From Alkalithermobacter thermoalcaliphilus JW-YL-7 = DSM 7308 (GTDB lineage Bacteria; Bacillota; Clostridia; Peptostreptococcales; Peptostreptococcaceae): a stretch of DNA of 64,000 nucleotides. This document shows positions 53,639 through 62,532 of this stretch, one piece after another. Where the stretch lies: NCBI GenBank assembly GCA_001584565.1, contig LSFY01000001.1:544001-608000 (forward strand), in the 5' to 3' direction. Numbering within the stretch: position 1 is the first letter of the stretch; every line of letters begins with the position of its first letter. The position numbers were made by a program, and so were the translations under genes. Below the pieces are notes generated by a model. That model saw only the letters and a list, made by a program, of their open reading frames with translations. It was not told the origin of the DNA and made no database searches.

Positions 53639-54333
53639 ATATAATAAAAAAAAATAAGTTATTATTTATAGTAACTTTAGTTTATGTAGTATTGTTCATT
53701 ACAAATACTGATAAAGCTATAGAATCTACACAAAATAGCATGTATTATGTACTTGAAATGCTTCAGATAATGCCTGTTATATTTATATTAACCTCACTAA
53801 TAGAAGCGTGGATTCCTAGAGAAGTTATAATGAACAGCTTTGGTGAAAAATCAGGAATAAAAGGAAATATGCTCTCATTTATACTGGGGAGTTTTTCTGC
53901 AGGGCCTATATATGCTGCCTTTCCAGTTTGCAAAACTCTTATAAAAAAAGGTGCAAGTATTTCAAATATTGTTATAATACTTAGTACTTGGGCTGTTGTT
54001 AAAGTTCCGATGTTAGCTAATGAGGCTAAATTTCTAGGAACTAAATTTATGATGATTAGGTGGATATTGACTACTATATCAATATTTGTTATGGCATATA
54101 TTGTTTCTATATTTGTTAAAAAGGACAGTATACCTAATATTAAAGATAGTATAATTAAAAATAAAGTAGTAATAAAAGAAGAGTATTGTATTGGATGCAG
54201 AATATGCGAGAGAGTATCCCCATCAAAGTTTAAAGTATCTAGTGGGAAGGCAAAAATATTAAATGATATTATAGATGAGAGTACAGATGAAGCGATTGAT
54301 AAATGTCCTGTTAAGGCAATAGATTATATATAA
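53635..54333 (+). CDS. Permease half 2 with C-terminal ferredoxin domain
   Basis: 232 residues. About 5 membrane segments with GSFSAGPIYAAFPVCKTLIKKGA, the equivalent of the loop in half 1, then from about 170 a soluble domain EEYCIGCRICERVSPSKFKV...AIDKCPVKAI that fits a single [4Fe-4S] ferredoxin (CxxCxxC plus CP). A redox centre on a transporter suggests redox-linked transport or sensing. Cytoplasmic location of the ferredoxin is inferred. Confidence 0.78.
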   Translation: MNIIKKNKLLFIVTLVYVVLFITNTDKAIESTQNSMYYVLEMLQIMPVIFILTSLIEAWIPREVIMNSFGEKSGIKGNMLSFILGSFSAGPIYAAFPVCKTLIKKGASISNIVIILSTWAVVKVPMLANEAKFLGTKFMMIRWILTTISIFVMAYIVSIFVKKDSIPNIKDSIIKNKVVIKEEYCIGCRICERVSPSKFKVSSGKAKILNDIIDESTDEAIDKCPVKAIDYI

Positions 54334-54366
54334 GCGTTCTTTTTAAAAAGAGCGCTTTTATTTTTG
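54334..54366 (+). terminator. Terminator of the cupin-permease operon
   Basis: AGCG...AAAAAGAGCGCTTTT: AAAGCGCT-type stem with T5 tail near 54349-54365. Confidence 0.65.
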
Positions 54367-54430
54367 TAATAAATATCATATATAAGTAATAGGCTTTTAG
54401 TATAAAAACTATAAATTTGTGGAGGTTATT

Positions 54431-54796
54431 ATGTATAAAATAGAGATTGATAATGATGTAAAGGTAGTTTTAATAACTGTAGGGGGATACTTTAATGAAG
54501 AACAAGGAAAAGAACTTATAAATGAATATAAAAAAGTAGTAAAGGAGATAAAACCTAAACAGTACAGTTTAATTCTAGATCCAAGTTCATTAAAAAGTTC
54601 ATATAGTGATATAGAATCTACAATACGAAATGCTTTTAAACTATTTATAAAAGCTGGATTTAAAGAGATAATAATTATAGAAAAAGAATCTTTCTTAGAT
54701 GAAATGAATCTTGGAAAAATAGAGAAGAAAATATTTTTAAGTGTAATAAAAATTATACCATCTTTAGAGGAGGCTCTAAAACAAATAAGCGGATAG
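54431..54796 (+). CDS. Hypothetical STAS-like small protein, 121 aa
   Basis: GGAGG lies 6 bases before ATG 54431. Alternating strands and helices (VKVVLITVGGYFNEEQGKEL, YSLILDPSSLKSS, GFKEIIII) suggest an alpha/beta fold of the STAS/SpoIIAA-like type, but I do not see the conserved serine. A lone gene with its own terminator. Function unknown. Confidence 0.55.
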   Translation: MYKIEIDNDVKVVLITVGGYFNEEQGKELINEYKKVVKEIKPKQYSLILDPSSLKSSYSDIESTIRNAFKLFIKAGFKEIIIIEKESFLDEMNLGKIEKKIFLSVIKIIPSLEEALKQISG

Positions 54797-54816
54797 TGTT
54801 ATCCGCTTTTATTTAT
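54788..54816. terminator. Bidirectional terminator
   Basis: AGCGGATA GT GTTATCCGCTTTT stem, shared with the convergent DUF362 gene. Confidence 0.75.
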
Positions 54817-55741
54817 TTCCGTGAATATCTTTAATTTTATCTTTATCTAGTGCTATTTCGAAGTTGAATGCACTTTTACTAAAAATTAATTCAGCTTCTT
54901 TAAGTGGTATACCTTTTAATTTCATATTCTCAGGTTTTGCCTCTCCTATATTTTGATTATAGAGAGAGTATAGATACTGAACTGCTTGAGGTAAAAATCC
55001 TAAAAGTCTTGCACCTATAGTATCAACAGCAACAGGATCTGTTCCAGCTATTATAAGACCATTAGTATCAACTGGTTTTCCGTCACTAGGACCTGTTCCA
55101 ACCATTGCTTTATCTGTACTTACTATAGTTAAATCTATAGGTATCTTTTTAGCCATCGCTACAATAAATCCATGTAAATCATCGTGTATTCCTAGATTTT
55201 TTTTAGGAAAGCCGTGAATTTCAGCAGGAGGCCATCCGAGGGCTATATTTTTTATACCTGCACTCATTGTAGCTTCTTCGTGTTGTTTAAGTTGTGTAAA
55301 TGATATTAAAACATCTAATTCAGTTAATATTTTATTTATTTTTGTATTTGTAATAATGTGGTGATCAAGATCTAAAGTTACATAAGGGCCGTAATTTAAA
55401 TCTACAAATTCTACATTTTCATCATTAATAACTTTATCGTATCCAACATCTTTCATAACTTTTGGCGTTGGATCTCCTCCTGAACCTGTTGCTATGTATA
55501 TTTTTGAAGGATTAAAGTTTTTTATGTATTTTATTAAAGACCTTAAAGTACTAGGCCCAACAACAGTACCTGTAGACGGCATATTTGACTTTACCCAGTT
55601 GGGAGTTATTACTACAGTGTCGTTAGGTTTTATAATTTCAGTCATTGGTAATAAATCTAAAGCTTCTTTTAGCGAATCTGACTCATTGTGAGCCTTTGTA
55701 ATCGAAACTATAGGCTCAACTATTCTTCTTTTATTTCTCAT
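54809..55741 (-). CDS. DUF362 family protein
   Basis: 310 residues. VIITPNWVKSNMP, SKIYIATGSGG, the LKQHEEATMSAGIKNIALGW and GPSDGKPVDTNGLIIAGTDPVAVDTIGARLLG segments are typical DUF362. No ferredoxin domain, unlike some relatives. Family function is unsettled; some members have been linked to iron-sulfur or redox enzymes. Start at 55741 after GGAGGG; the frame extends to 55762. Followed upstream by the decayed IS element. Confidence 0.85.
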   Translation of the reverse strand: MRNKRRIVEPIVSITKAHNESDSLKEALDLLPMTEIIKPNDTVVITPNWVKSNMPSTGTVVGPSTLRSLIKYIKNFNPSKIYIATGSGGDPTPKVMKDVGYDKVINDENVEFVDLNYGPYVTLDLDHHIITNTKINKILTELDVLISFTQLKQHEEATMSAGIKNIALGWPPAEIHGFPKKNLGIHDDLHGFIVAMAKKIPIDLTIVSTDKAMVGTGPSDGKPVDTNGLIIAGTDPVAVDTIGARLLGFLPQAVQYLYSLYNQNIGEAKPENMKLKGIPLKEAELIFSKSAFNFEIALDKDKIKDIHGNK

Positions 55742-55834
55742 AATACTTCCCTCCATTTCCAATTATAGTATTGTTTAATATTGACAAAACTATACTTCAT
55801 ATCAAATCTATAAAAACTTATTAACAATGTTTTC

Positions 55835-56351
55835 GTGATAATTTATAATAAAATTAGATATTATTCACAGGAGCAACTTAATCATTTTTTAGGAATTAAG
55901 GGCATTGAAACTAAAAATAAAAAAGTAATTAGGATATTGTAGAGTTAGTTCTAATAAACAAAAAGATGACCTTGAAAGACAAATAGAAAATGTTAAAACA
56001 TATATGATTGCTAAAGGTTATCAATTTAAAATTATTTCAGATATAGGAAGTGGAATTAACTACAATAAAAAAGGATTAAATCAATTAATTGACATGATAA
56101 CTAATAGAGAAGTTGATAAAATAGTCATTTTATATAAAGATAGACTTATTAGATTTGGTTTTGAAATTATTGAAAATTTATGTAAAAAATATGGAACTAC
56201 AATAGAAATAATAGATAACACAGAAAAAACTGAAGAACAAGAACTTGTAGAAGATTTAATACAAATAATAACAGTTTTTAGTTGCAAACTACAAGGTAAA
56301 AGAGCAAATAAAGCTAAGAAAATGATTAAGGAGCTATTAGAAGATGATTAA
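55835..56351 (+). pseudogene. tnpA: IS607-type serine recombinase TnpA (truncated, frameshifted)
   Basis: The intact part reads YCRVSSNKQKDDLERQ through VILYKDRLIRFGFEII to the end, a serine resolvase with the catalytic Ser in RVSS. Upstream, a second frame reads RYYSQEQLNHFLGI...KNKKVI, the end of the MerR-like DNA-binding domain. The two are out of register by one extra A at about 55931, and the first half of the MerR domain is missing. The largest intact ATG frame is only 115 residues (56004-56351). The element cannot make working TnpA. Confidence 0.85.
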
Positions 56352-57264
56352 AACTTACAAAGTTAAGCTTTTACCTAATAATAAACAAAGAACAAAATTA
56401 TTTGAATGTGCTTCAGTTGCAAGATGGGCATATAATTTTGCGTTAGCAACACAGCAAGAAAATTATAAAAATGGTGGTAAGTTTTTAGGTGATTGTGAAC
56501 TTAGAAAAAGATTAACAGAGTTAAAAAAACAAAAAGAATATGCTTGGCTTAACAATTACTCAAATAATATAACAAAACAAGCTATAAAAGATGCCTGTAT
56601 TGCATATAAAAACTTCTTTGAAGGTAGAGCAAACTTTCCTAAGTTTAAGTCAAAAAAGAAAAGTAAACCAAGTTTTTATTTAGCTACAATAAGTACAGGG
56701 CAAAAGTACAAAAACATAAATAAAACAAGTAAAGTTAAAAAACTTGAGAAAAGACAAAAAAGATTACAAAAAAAGCTATCTAAAAAATATGAATTAAACA
56801 AAATTCAAATGAACGGAGGTGAATACCGTTACAGAAAAACTAACAATATAAAAAAGTTAGAATTCCTTGTTTTAAAAATGAGAAGAAGGCTTAAAAACAT
56901 AAGGCATAATTATATTCATCAGATAACTACATCTTTGGTGAAAGCCAAGCCAGAGTATGTATTTATGGAAAACTTAAATACTTGTGGGATGCTGAAAAAT
57001 AAAAGATTATCAAAATCAATACAAGAGCAGCTATTTTACGAATTTAAAAGACAAATGGAATATAAATGTGCCTTAAATGATATTAAATTTATACTTGCAG
57101 ATACATTCTATCCTTCATCTAAAACTTGTAGCAGATGTGGTGCTTTAAAAAACAAACTTTCTTTATCAGAAAGAACATTTATATGCGATGAATGTGGCTA
57201 TGAAATAGATAGAGATTTAAATGCAAGTATAAACCTAAAAAATTATGGCAGATCAATAGCATAG
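56344..57264 (+). CDS. tnpB: TnpB RNA-guided nuclease, internally deleted (RuvC-I lost)
   Basis: 306 residues; full relatives are about 370-400. The N-terminal part (YKVKLLPNNKQRTKLFECASVARWAYN) and KFKSKKKSKPSFYLA are normal, but the sequence then jumps to TGQKYKNINKTSKVKKLEKRQ. The usual stretch with the RuvC-I aspartate (GIDLG) is absent. RuvC-II Glu (FMENLN), zinc finger (CSRCG...CDECG) and RuvC-III (DRDLNAS) remain. The frame is intact, so a nuclease-dead protein could be made. Confidence 0.85.
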   Translation: MIKTYKVKLLPNNKQRTKLFECASVARWAYNFALATQQENYKNGGKFLGDCELRKRLTELKKQKEYAWLNNYSNNITKQAIKDACIAYKNFFEGRANFPKFKSKKKSKPSFYLATISTGQKYKNINKTSKVKKLEKRQKRLQKKLSKKYELNKIQMNGGEYRYRKTNNIKKLEFLVLKMRRRLKNIRHNYIHQITTSLVKAKPEYVFMENLNTCGMLKNKRLSKSIQEQLFYEFKRQMEYKCALNDIKFILADTFYPSSKTCSRCGALKNKLSLSERTFICDECGYEIDRDLNASINLKNYGRSIA

Positions 57265-57400
57265 CATCTAAAGCTATTATTGATATGTACCGATTCGTTA
57301 GTCGGGAATTTAAGCCTTCGGAGTGTTAAATAAACAGGAGTAGATTTTTCGAAACTGGACACGATGAACAAGGAAGGAAACGTAAACTTTTGTAAGGTTT
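57265..57400 (+). ncRNA. Likely omega-RNA / right end of the IS element
   Basis: Conserved-looking non-coding sequence after TnpB, containing CGATTCGTTAGTCGGGAAT and TTTTTCGAAACTGGACACG. In IS605/IS607 elements this region gives the TnpB guide RNA, whose 3' guide runs into flanking DNA. Boundary estimated. Confidence 0.45.
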
Positions 57401-57413
57401 GATAAAAACCTTA
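57392..57413 (+). terminator. Hairpin before the PfkB kinase
   Basis: TAAGGTTT GATA AAAACCTTA stem; no strong T run. Confidence 0.4.
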
Positions 57414-57447
57414 TAGAGTTTTATAAGCTTTCTGTAACGGTGATAGT

Positions 57448-58374
57448 TTGATATATACAATAACTTTGAATCCAGCAATAGATAAGACCATATTCCTAGA
57501 TAGTCTAAAAAAAGGGGAAGTAAACAGAATAAAAAAATCTATCAAAGACGTTGGTGGTAAAGGAATAAATGTATCTAAAGTATTAAAAGTTCTCGGGAAA
57601 GAAAGTATAGTATTAGGGTTTTTAGGTAGAGATAATAAAAAGTGTTTCATAGACTTTTTAGAAGATGTAAAAATAGAGCATGATTTTATAATTGTAGATG
57701 GAGAGAGTAGAACAAACTTAAAAATCATTGAATTAGACTGTGATATTCATACTGATATAAACGATATAGGTTTTTCGGTTGGTGAGGAAAGCGTTAATCT
57801 ACTCCTAAATAGAATATCTTCTTTAAATGAAGATGACGTAGTAGTGCTTTCTGGAAGTATCCCATCAGGAGTAAGTAATGATATTTATAAGAATATTATA
57901 GAGATTTTAAATAATAAGAATGTTAAAGTAATACTAGATGCAGATGGTAAAGCTTTAATAGAGGGCATAAAGGCTAAGCCGTATATGATAAAACCTAATA
58001 TATATGAGCTTAAAAATATCATAAATTTCGATGAAAATAATATGGATTCCATAATAGAGGTAGGCAAAAAACTTGTTAATCAAGGTATAGAAAAGGTATT
58101 GGTGTCTATGGGAGAGAAAGGTTCTTTATATATCACAAAAAATGATGTTTTTTATTCTAATCCTTTGAAACTAGAAGTTAAAAGTACAGTTGGAGCAGGA
58201 GATGCTATGGTAGCAGCACTTGCGTATGGAATAAAAGAGAAACTACTAGATCAAGAAATATTAAGACTAGCTTCAGCTTGTGCATTTTGTGCAGTTATCA
58301 CAGAAGGAAGTAAAATGCTAAACAAAACCACAATAGAAACTATTAAACAGCAGATTACTATAAATAGGAGGTAA
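57448..58374 (+). CDS. PfkB-family 1-phosphofructokinase-type kinase
   Basis: 308 residues. TLNPAIDKT at the start, VGGKGINVSKVLKVLG, and the C-terminal STVGAGDAMVAAL with catalytic Asp define the PfkB family, FruK/tagatose-6-phosphate branch. TTG start behind AACGGTGATAG. It usually sits in a PTS operon; here it stands alone just after the IS remnant, which may have cut it off from its promoter. Confidence 0.85.
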   Translation: MIYTITLNPAIDKTIFLDSLKKGEVNRIKKSIKDVGGKGINVSKVLKVLGKESIVLGFLGRDNKKCFIDFLEDVKIEHDFIIVDGESRTNLKIIELDCDIHTDINDIGFSVGEESVNLLLNRISSLNEDDVVVLSGSIPSGVSNDIYKNIIEILNNKNVKVILDADGKALIEGIKAKPYMIKPNIYELKNIINFDENNMDSIIEVGKKLVNQGIEKVLVSMGEKGSLYITKNDVFYSNPLKLEVKSTVGAGDAMVAALAYGIKEKLLDQEILRLASACAFCAVITEGSKMLNKTTIETIKQQITINRR

Positions 58375-58377
58375 AGT

Positions 58378-58413
58378 AAGAAATCTCAGCTTAAAAGCTG
58401 AGATTTCTACTTT
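58378..58413. terminator. Bidirectional terminator
   Basis: GAAATCTCAGCTT and AAGCTGAGATTTC form a perfect stem between convergent genes. Confidence 0.85.
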
Positions 58414-58952
58414 TATAAAAGTTCATCTCCTGGATTCCAATCAGCAGGGCAAAGGCCTCCAGCTTGTAGAGCTTGAAGAACTCTTAAAGTTTCGTCAGCG
58501 CTTCTACCAACATTCAGGTCATGTACAACAGAATATCTTAATATACCTTGAGGATCAATAATAAATAAGCCTCTAAGAGCTATACCTTCTTCTTCAATGT
58601 ACACACCATAATCCTTAGATACTTTGTGAGTATTATCTGATGCAATTTGGAATTTAAGTTTTCCAAGACCACCTTTGTCTTTATCTGTATTTATCCAAGC
58701 TTTATGAGAATATACACTATCTGTACTAACAGCTAAAACTTCTGCATTAAATTTTTTGAACATTTCATATTTAGCGTCCATAGATGTAATTTCTGTCGGG
58801 CAAACAAATGTAAAGTCAAGTGGATAAAAAAACATAACTAACCACTTTCCTTTAAAACTATCTAAAGATACTTCTCCGAAAGTTTGTCCATCTCCTAAAA
58901 CTGTTTTCATTGTAAAATCAGGAGCTTTAACTCCTACCATTCTCTCAGCCAT
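58413..58952 (-). CDS. ahpC: Peroxiredoxin (AhpC/Prx1 type)
   Basis: 179 residues. Peroxidatic Cys51 in FTFVCPTEI, resolving Cys168 in GLCPADW, and the GGLGKLKFQIASD segment place it among typical 2-Cys peroxiredoxins. Reduces peroxides in the cytoplasm. GAAGGAGG precedes ATG 58952. No AhpF adjoins, so reduction likely uses thioredoxin or a distant partner. Confidence 0.93.
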   Translation of the reverse strand: MAERMVGVKAPDFTMKTVLGDGQTFGEVSLDSFKGKWLVMFFYPLDFTFVCPTEITSMDAKYEMFKKFNAEVLAVSTDSVYSHKAWINTDKDKGGLGKLKFQIASDNTHKVSKDYGVYIEEEGIALRGLFIIDPQGILRYSVVHDLNVGRSADETLRVLQALQAGGLCPADWNPGDELL

Positions 58953-59088
58953 AACACTAAATCCTCCTTCAAGAACATAATTTTGTAACAACTACATTTA
59001 CTATATTCCCCTTTAGACTTAAAATTAAACAAAAAATTTTTCTCTTATGATAATATATAAGTATATAATTTTTCGAAGGAGTGATATA

Positions 59089-60066
59089 ATGACGAAGATA
59101 AAAAATATATTTCCAGGAATTTTATTTGTTTACTTGATTTCTATAATATCTAATATCATAAATGATTATCTAAAATTTGTTATTAATCTAGAAGCGATAA
59201 CTATTGGAATAGTATTAGCAATCATATATAGCAATGCTTTAAAAATTAATAAAATCTTCAAGGATGGAATAATATTTGTAAATAAACATCTATTAGAATT
59301 AGGGATAATTTTACTAGGATTTAGATTAAATTTTAAATCACTCATAGATCTTGGTCCTACAATATTGATGCTTGTTGTTGGATTTGTTATTTTTGTATTT
59401 GTTGTTTCAAATTTATTTTCAAAGCTATTACGAATCAATGAGAAATTAGCAACCTTAATAGGGGTTGGAAGTAGTATATGTGGGGCGTCGGCAGTTGCTA
59501 CATTAGCTCCTTGTATAAATGCTGATGAAGATGATCTAGTAGTAGCAATATCTATAGTTAATTTCTTAGGTGCTATAGGAGTTTTGATATACTCAAGTGT
59601 GGCTGTAAGTTTAAACTTAAGTCAGACTCATTATGGAATATGGGCAGGATTATCTCTTCATGGAGTTGCCCATGCAATAGCAGCAGCTTTTGCTATGGGA
59701 GAAATATCAGGAGAAATAGGAACAGTTGTAAAAATGGCAAGAGTTGTAATGATGATTCCTGTGGCTATTATTCTTAGCTATTTATATAGTAAAGAAACAA
59801 AAAAAACAAAAACAAGGTTTCCTGTGTATGTTATTTACTTTGTAATAGCTGGAGTTTTAAACTCTCTTGATGTAATCCCTGAAAATTTGACAAATATATT
59901 TTCTAAGATTAGTTCAACATTTATATTAATGGCCATGATAGCTATGGGCCTCAGTGTAAATCTTAAAAGTATAAAAAATAAAGGACTTAAATCATTATTT
60001 TTTGCAAGTATGGTCTTTTTAGTTACAGCTGTATCTAGCTATTTTATGATAAAAGTATTAATATAA
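59089..60066 (+). CDS. YeiH/PSE family putative sulfate exporter
   Basis: 325 residues, about 10 membrane segments. LLELGIILLGFRLNFKSL, GVGSSICGASAVATLAP and LSLHGVAHAIAAAFAMG are UPF0324/YeiH signatures. Transport activity is annotated by family only. AAGGAGTG before ATG 59089; the frame is open to 59047. Confidence 0.88.
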   Translation: MTKIKNIFPGILFVYLISIISNIINDYLKFVINLEAITIGIVLAIIYSNALKINKIFKDGIIFVNKHLLELGIILLGFRLNFKSLIDLGPTILMLVVGFVIFVFVVSNLFSKLLRINEKLATLIGVGSSICGASAVATLAPCINADEDDLVVAISIVNFLGAIGVLIYSSVAVSLNLSQTHYGIWAGLSLHGVAHAIAAAFAMGEISGEIGTVVKMARVVMMIPVAIILSYLYSKETKKTKTRFPVYVIYFVIAGVLNSLDVIPENLTNIFSKISSTFILMAMIAMGLSVNLKSIKNKGLKSLFFASMVFLVTAVSSYFMIKVLI

Positions 60067-60123
60067 TAAAGTCTTAATTTAAAAATTTTTAGGTGGACTT
60101 ATTTTACACATATGGCTTATTCA

Positions 60124-60153
60124 AAAAAATCCATAGGATACCCTATGGATTTT
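60124..60153 (-). terminator. Terminator of the EamA gene
   Basis: AAAATCCATAGG and CCTATGGATTTT stem with T run on the minus strand. Confidence 0.8.
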
Positions 60154-61078
60154 CTGCAAGTTTTAAAGCATTTTCAGATTTTTTATCAAAGTAATTAGTT
60201 CCCCAAACACCAATTAATATCATTGCTGATCCTATAAAATTATAGTAGTAAAATTTTTCTTTCAAGATTAATACCCCAGCAATTATAGAAACAACAGTAG
60301 ATAAATTAGCAAATACAGCTGACTTAGAAGCTTCAAGTTTAGATAATGTAAAATTTACAAGGAAAAATGCTATAATAGAAGATAATATACCTAGATATAA
60401 TATAGATATAACAAAGTTTGTACTTTTTATAGGATCAAAATAATTATTTAGAGTGTTGTTTTTTATATGAATTAATAAATTTATAAAATTAAAGAAAAAG
60501 GCGCCTGATGCCATCATAGAGTAAGTAAGCTCCATAGGAGTAAACTCTGAAGATAGCTTTCTAGATATAATATTAAATGCCGATGCAGCAAGAATAGCTC
60601 CAAATAAGAAAAAAGTTCCTATAAAGCTAGAATATCTAGAGCTAGATCCTTGCATAATTATCATATATACAACGCCAGTAACTGAAAGAAGGATAAATAA
60701 TAACTGTATATTGCAAGGACGTTCTTTCAAAAATATAAATGCCATTAAAGTAACAAAAATAGGTATTAAGGCTAGCATTATACCTGCTTCAGATGATGAA
60801 GAATATTTTATTCCATATGTTTCAAATATAAAATATATTATAGGTTGCATAAGGCTTAATAGGAATAAGTTTTTTATATTTTTATGTTTATAGTTTATTT
60901 TTATAACATTGAATTTTATTAAAAGAGACATTACAACAAAAGCTGTCAAAAATCTAAAAGAAAGTAAAGAAATAGGATCTGTAACATTTAAAGCTTGTTT
61001 TGAAAACAAAAAACTCATACCAAATATAATAGAAGTACTGCATCCAGCTAAAAATGGAAGAATATTTTTTGTCTTCAT
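60143..61078 (-). CDS. EamA/DMT-family transporter
   Basis: 311 residues with 10 membrane segments in two repeats; DPISLLSFRFLTAFVVM in repeat 1 and YLGILSSIIAFFLVNFTLSKLEASKSAVFANLSTVVS in repeat 2 (shown here in part) are typical. Such proteins export amino acids or metabolites; substrate unknown. RBS GGAGGTG lies upstream of the ATG. Confidence 0.85.
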   Translation of the reverse strand: MKTKNILPFLAGCSTSIIFGMSFLFSKQALNVTDPISLLSFRFLTAFVVMSLLIKFNVIKINYKHKNIKNLFLLSLMQPIIYFIFETYGIKYSSSSEAGIMLALIPIFVTLMAFIFLKERPCNIQLLFILLSVTGVVYMIIMQGSSSRYSSFIGTFFLFGAILAASAFNIISRKLSSEFTPMELTYSMMASGAFFFNFINLLIHIKNNTLNNYFDPIKSTNFVISILYLGILSSIIAFFLVNFTLSKLEASKSAVFANLSTVVSIIAGVLILKEKFYYYNFIGSAMILIGVWGTNYFDKKSENALKLAENP

Positions 61079-61245
61079 TTTTACACCTCCTTAACAGAAA
61101 AAATATGACAATTTATTATAACATTTTATAAATATATAGGTAAACATTTATAGTCGAAAAAACAATGAAGAAAAAGGTCGCATATTGACAAAGTGTGTAA
61201 TATTTAATAAAATATGATTATGATAACAATTTCCTGGAGGATCTC

Positions 61246-62078
61246 ATGAGGGAAAAGTATATTATTAAAAAAGTTTTAAGTAACAATGTTATATTAGTTA
61301 CTCATAAAGACAAGGAATATATTCTTGTTGGAAAAGGTGTAGGATTTGGAAAAAAGAAAGACTCTGTTTTAGAAGATGTTGAAAATGTAGAAAATACATT
61401 CATATCTTTAGAGGGTTTAGATAAGTATGAATACGAGCAACTATTATCTAAAGTAGATAAGAAGATAGCGGCGGCTACAGAAGAAATAATAGCTATGATA
61501 TCTAAAAAATGGGGGAAGAATTAAATCCAAATATTCATATAGGGCTTATAGATCATATAAACTTTGCCATAAAAAGACTTCAAGAAAATATAGATATAAT
61601 AAATCCATTTCTTACTGAAACAAAAATAATGTATCCAAAGGAGTATGAACTAGCTCAAGAAGCTGTAGAAATATTAAAGGAAAAATTGAATATACAAATC
61701 CCAGATGCAGAAATAGGATTTATTGCTTTCCATATACATGGAGCGTTAAAGAGTAAGGATAAGGCAGTTGCTCTTAAAATAACTAAATTAGTTAATAATT
61801 TAATCAAGACAGTAGAAGATGAACTACATATAGCTATAAAAAGAGATAGTTTTGATTATGTTAGATTTGTTATACACATTAGAGGGATAATAAGTAGACT
61901 AGAAAATGATAAAGTATTTGAAAACCCTCTATTAGATAAAATAAAAGAACAATTCGAGTTTGAATTTGGTTTAGCGCTTAAATTAGGTAAAATAATCGAA
62001 AATGAATTAAAAATAAAAGTTCCAGAAGATGAATTAGCATATATGGCTATGCATATTCACAAATTAAAAGAAATATAA
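61246..62078 (+). pseudogene. GlcT/LicT-family antiterminator, frameshifted
   Basis: Two frames together give one 277-residue BglG-family protein. First (61246-61524): RNA-binding CAT domain (MREKYIIKKVLSNNVILVTH) and the start of PRD1. Second (from about 61509): rest of PRD1 with LIDHINFAIKRL, GFIAFHIHG, and PRD2 with HIRGII and AYMAMHIHKLKEI. The shift lies at A6-T-G5 (61504-61515); TTG GGG GAA would restore KLGEEL, so one T seems lost. One extra A by transcript slippage in A6 would also restore the frame. RNA target is probably the RAT just downstream. Confidence 0.8.
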
Positions 62079-62087
62079 TATAATAAA

Positions 62088-62175
62088 ACCGGGTTAGCGT
62101 GTTACTGTACGGCAGGCATGAGCTAAAGGTTTTGTATACTACTGTATATATACCTTTTAGCTCATGTTTTTGTTT
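62088..62175 (+). promoter_or_regulatory. RAT antiterminator / terminator switch before ptsH
   Basis: GTGTTACTGTACGGCAGGC (62099-62117) matches the BglG-family RAT consensus. It overlaps the 5' arm CATGAGCTAAAGGT (62117-62130) of a terminator completed by ACCTTTTAGCTCATG (62152-62166) and TTTTTG. Binding of the antiterminator would let transcription reach ptsH and ptsI. Confidence 0.87.
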
Positions 62176-62258
62176 GCTTATAAAATAAAAACTTTAAGTT
62201 TAATTTTAAAGTTTTATAAAATAATAAATATAAATAACTATAAAGGGAGGAAATTAAA

Positions 62259-62519
62259 ATGGAAAGAAAAGTAACTATAGTAAATGCAAGTGGATTACAT
62301 GCAAGACCAGCGGGAATGTTTGTTAAGAAAGCTTCAGAATTCAAGTCTAGTGTAGAGATAGAATTCAATGGAAAGAAAATAAATGCAAAATCTATAATGG
62401 GTGTTATGAGCTTAGGACTTGCAAAAGGTAATGAAATAAAAATAATAGCTAATGGAGAAGATGCACAAAGCGCATTAGATGCATTAGTAGCTCTAGTTGA
62501 AAGTGGCTTTGGTGAATAG
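62259..62519 (+). CDS. ptsH: HPr phosphocarrier protein
   Basis: 86 residues. GLHARPA with His14 (phosphorylated by enzyme I) and [10 protein letters not shown] with Ser45 (HPr kinase site of Firmicutes). GGGAGG before ATG. Passes phosphate from enzyme I to sugar-specific PTS proteins. Followed after 13 bases by ptsI. Confidence 0.96.
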   Translation: MERKVTIVNASGLHARPAGMFVKKASEFKSSVEIEFNGKKINAKSIMGVMSLGLAKGNEIKIIANGEDAQSALDALVALVESGFGE

Positions 62520-62532
62520 TAGGAGGGATATT

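Larger units (their letters stand above)
55847..57400 (+). mobile_element. IS607-family insertion sequence remnant
   Basis: TnpA remnant overlapping TnpB by 8 bases, followed by a conserved non-coding right end (57265 to about 57395) that would encode the guide RNA. The left end is missing. It sits between the DUF362 gene and the PfkB kinase. Confidence 0.75.
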
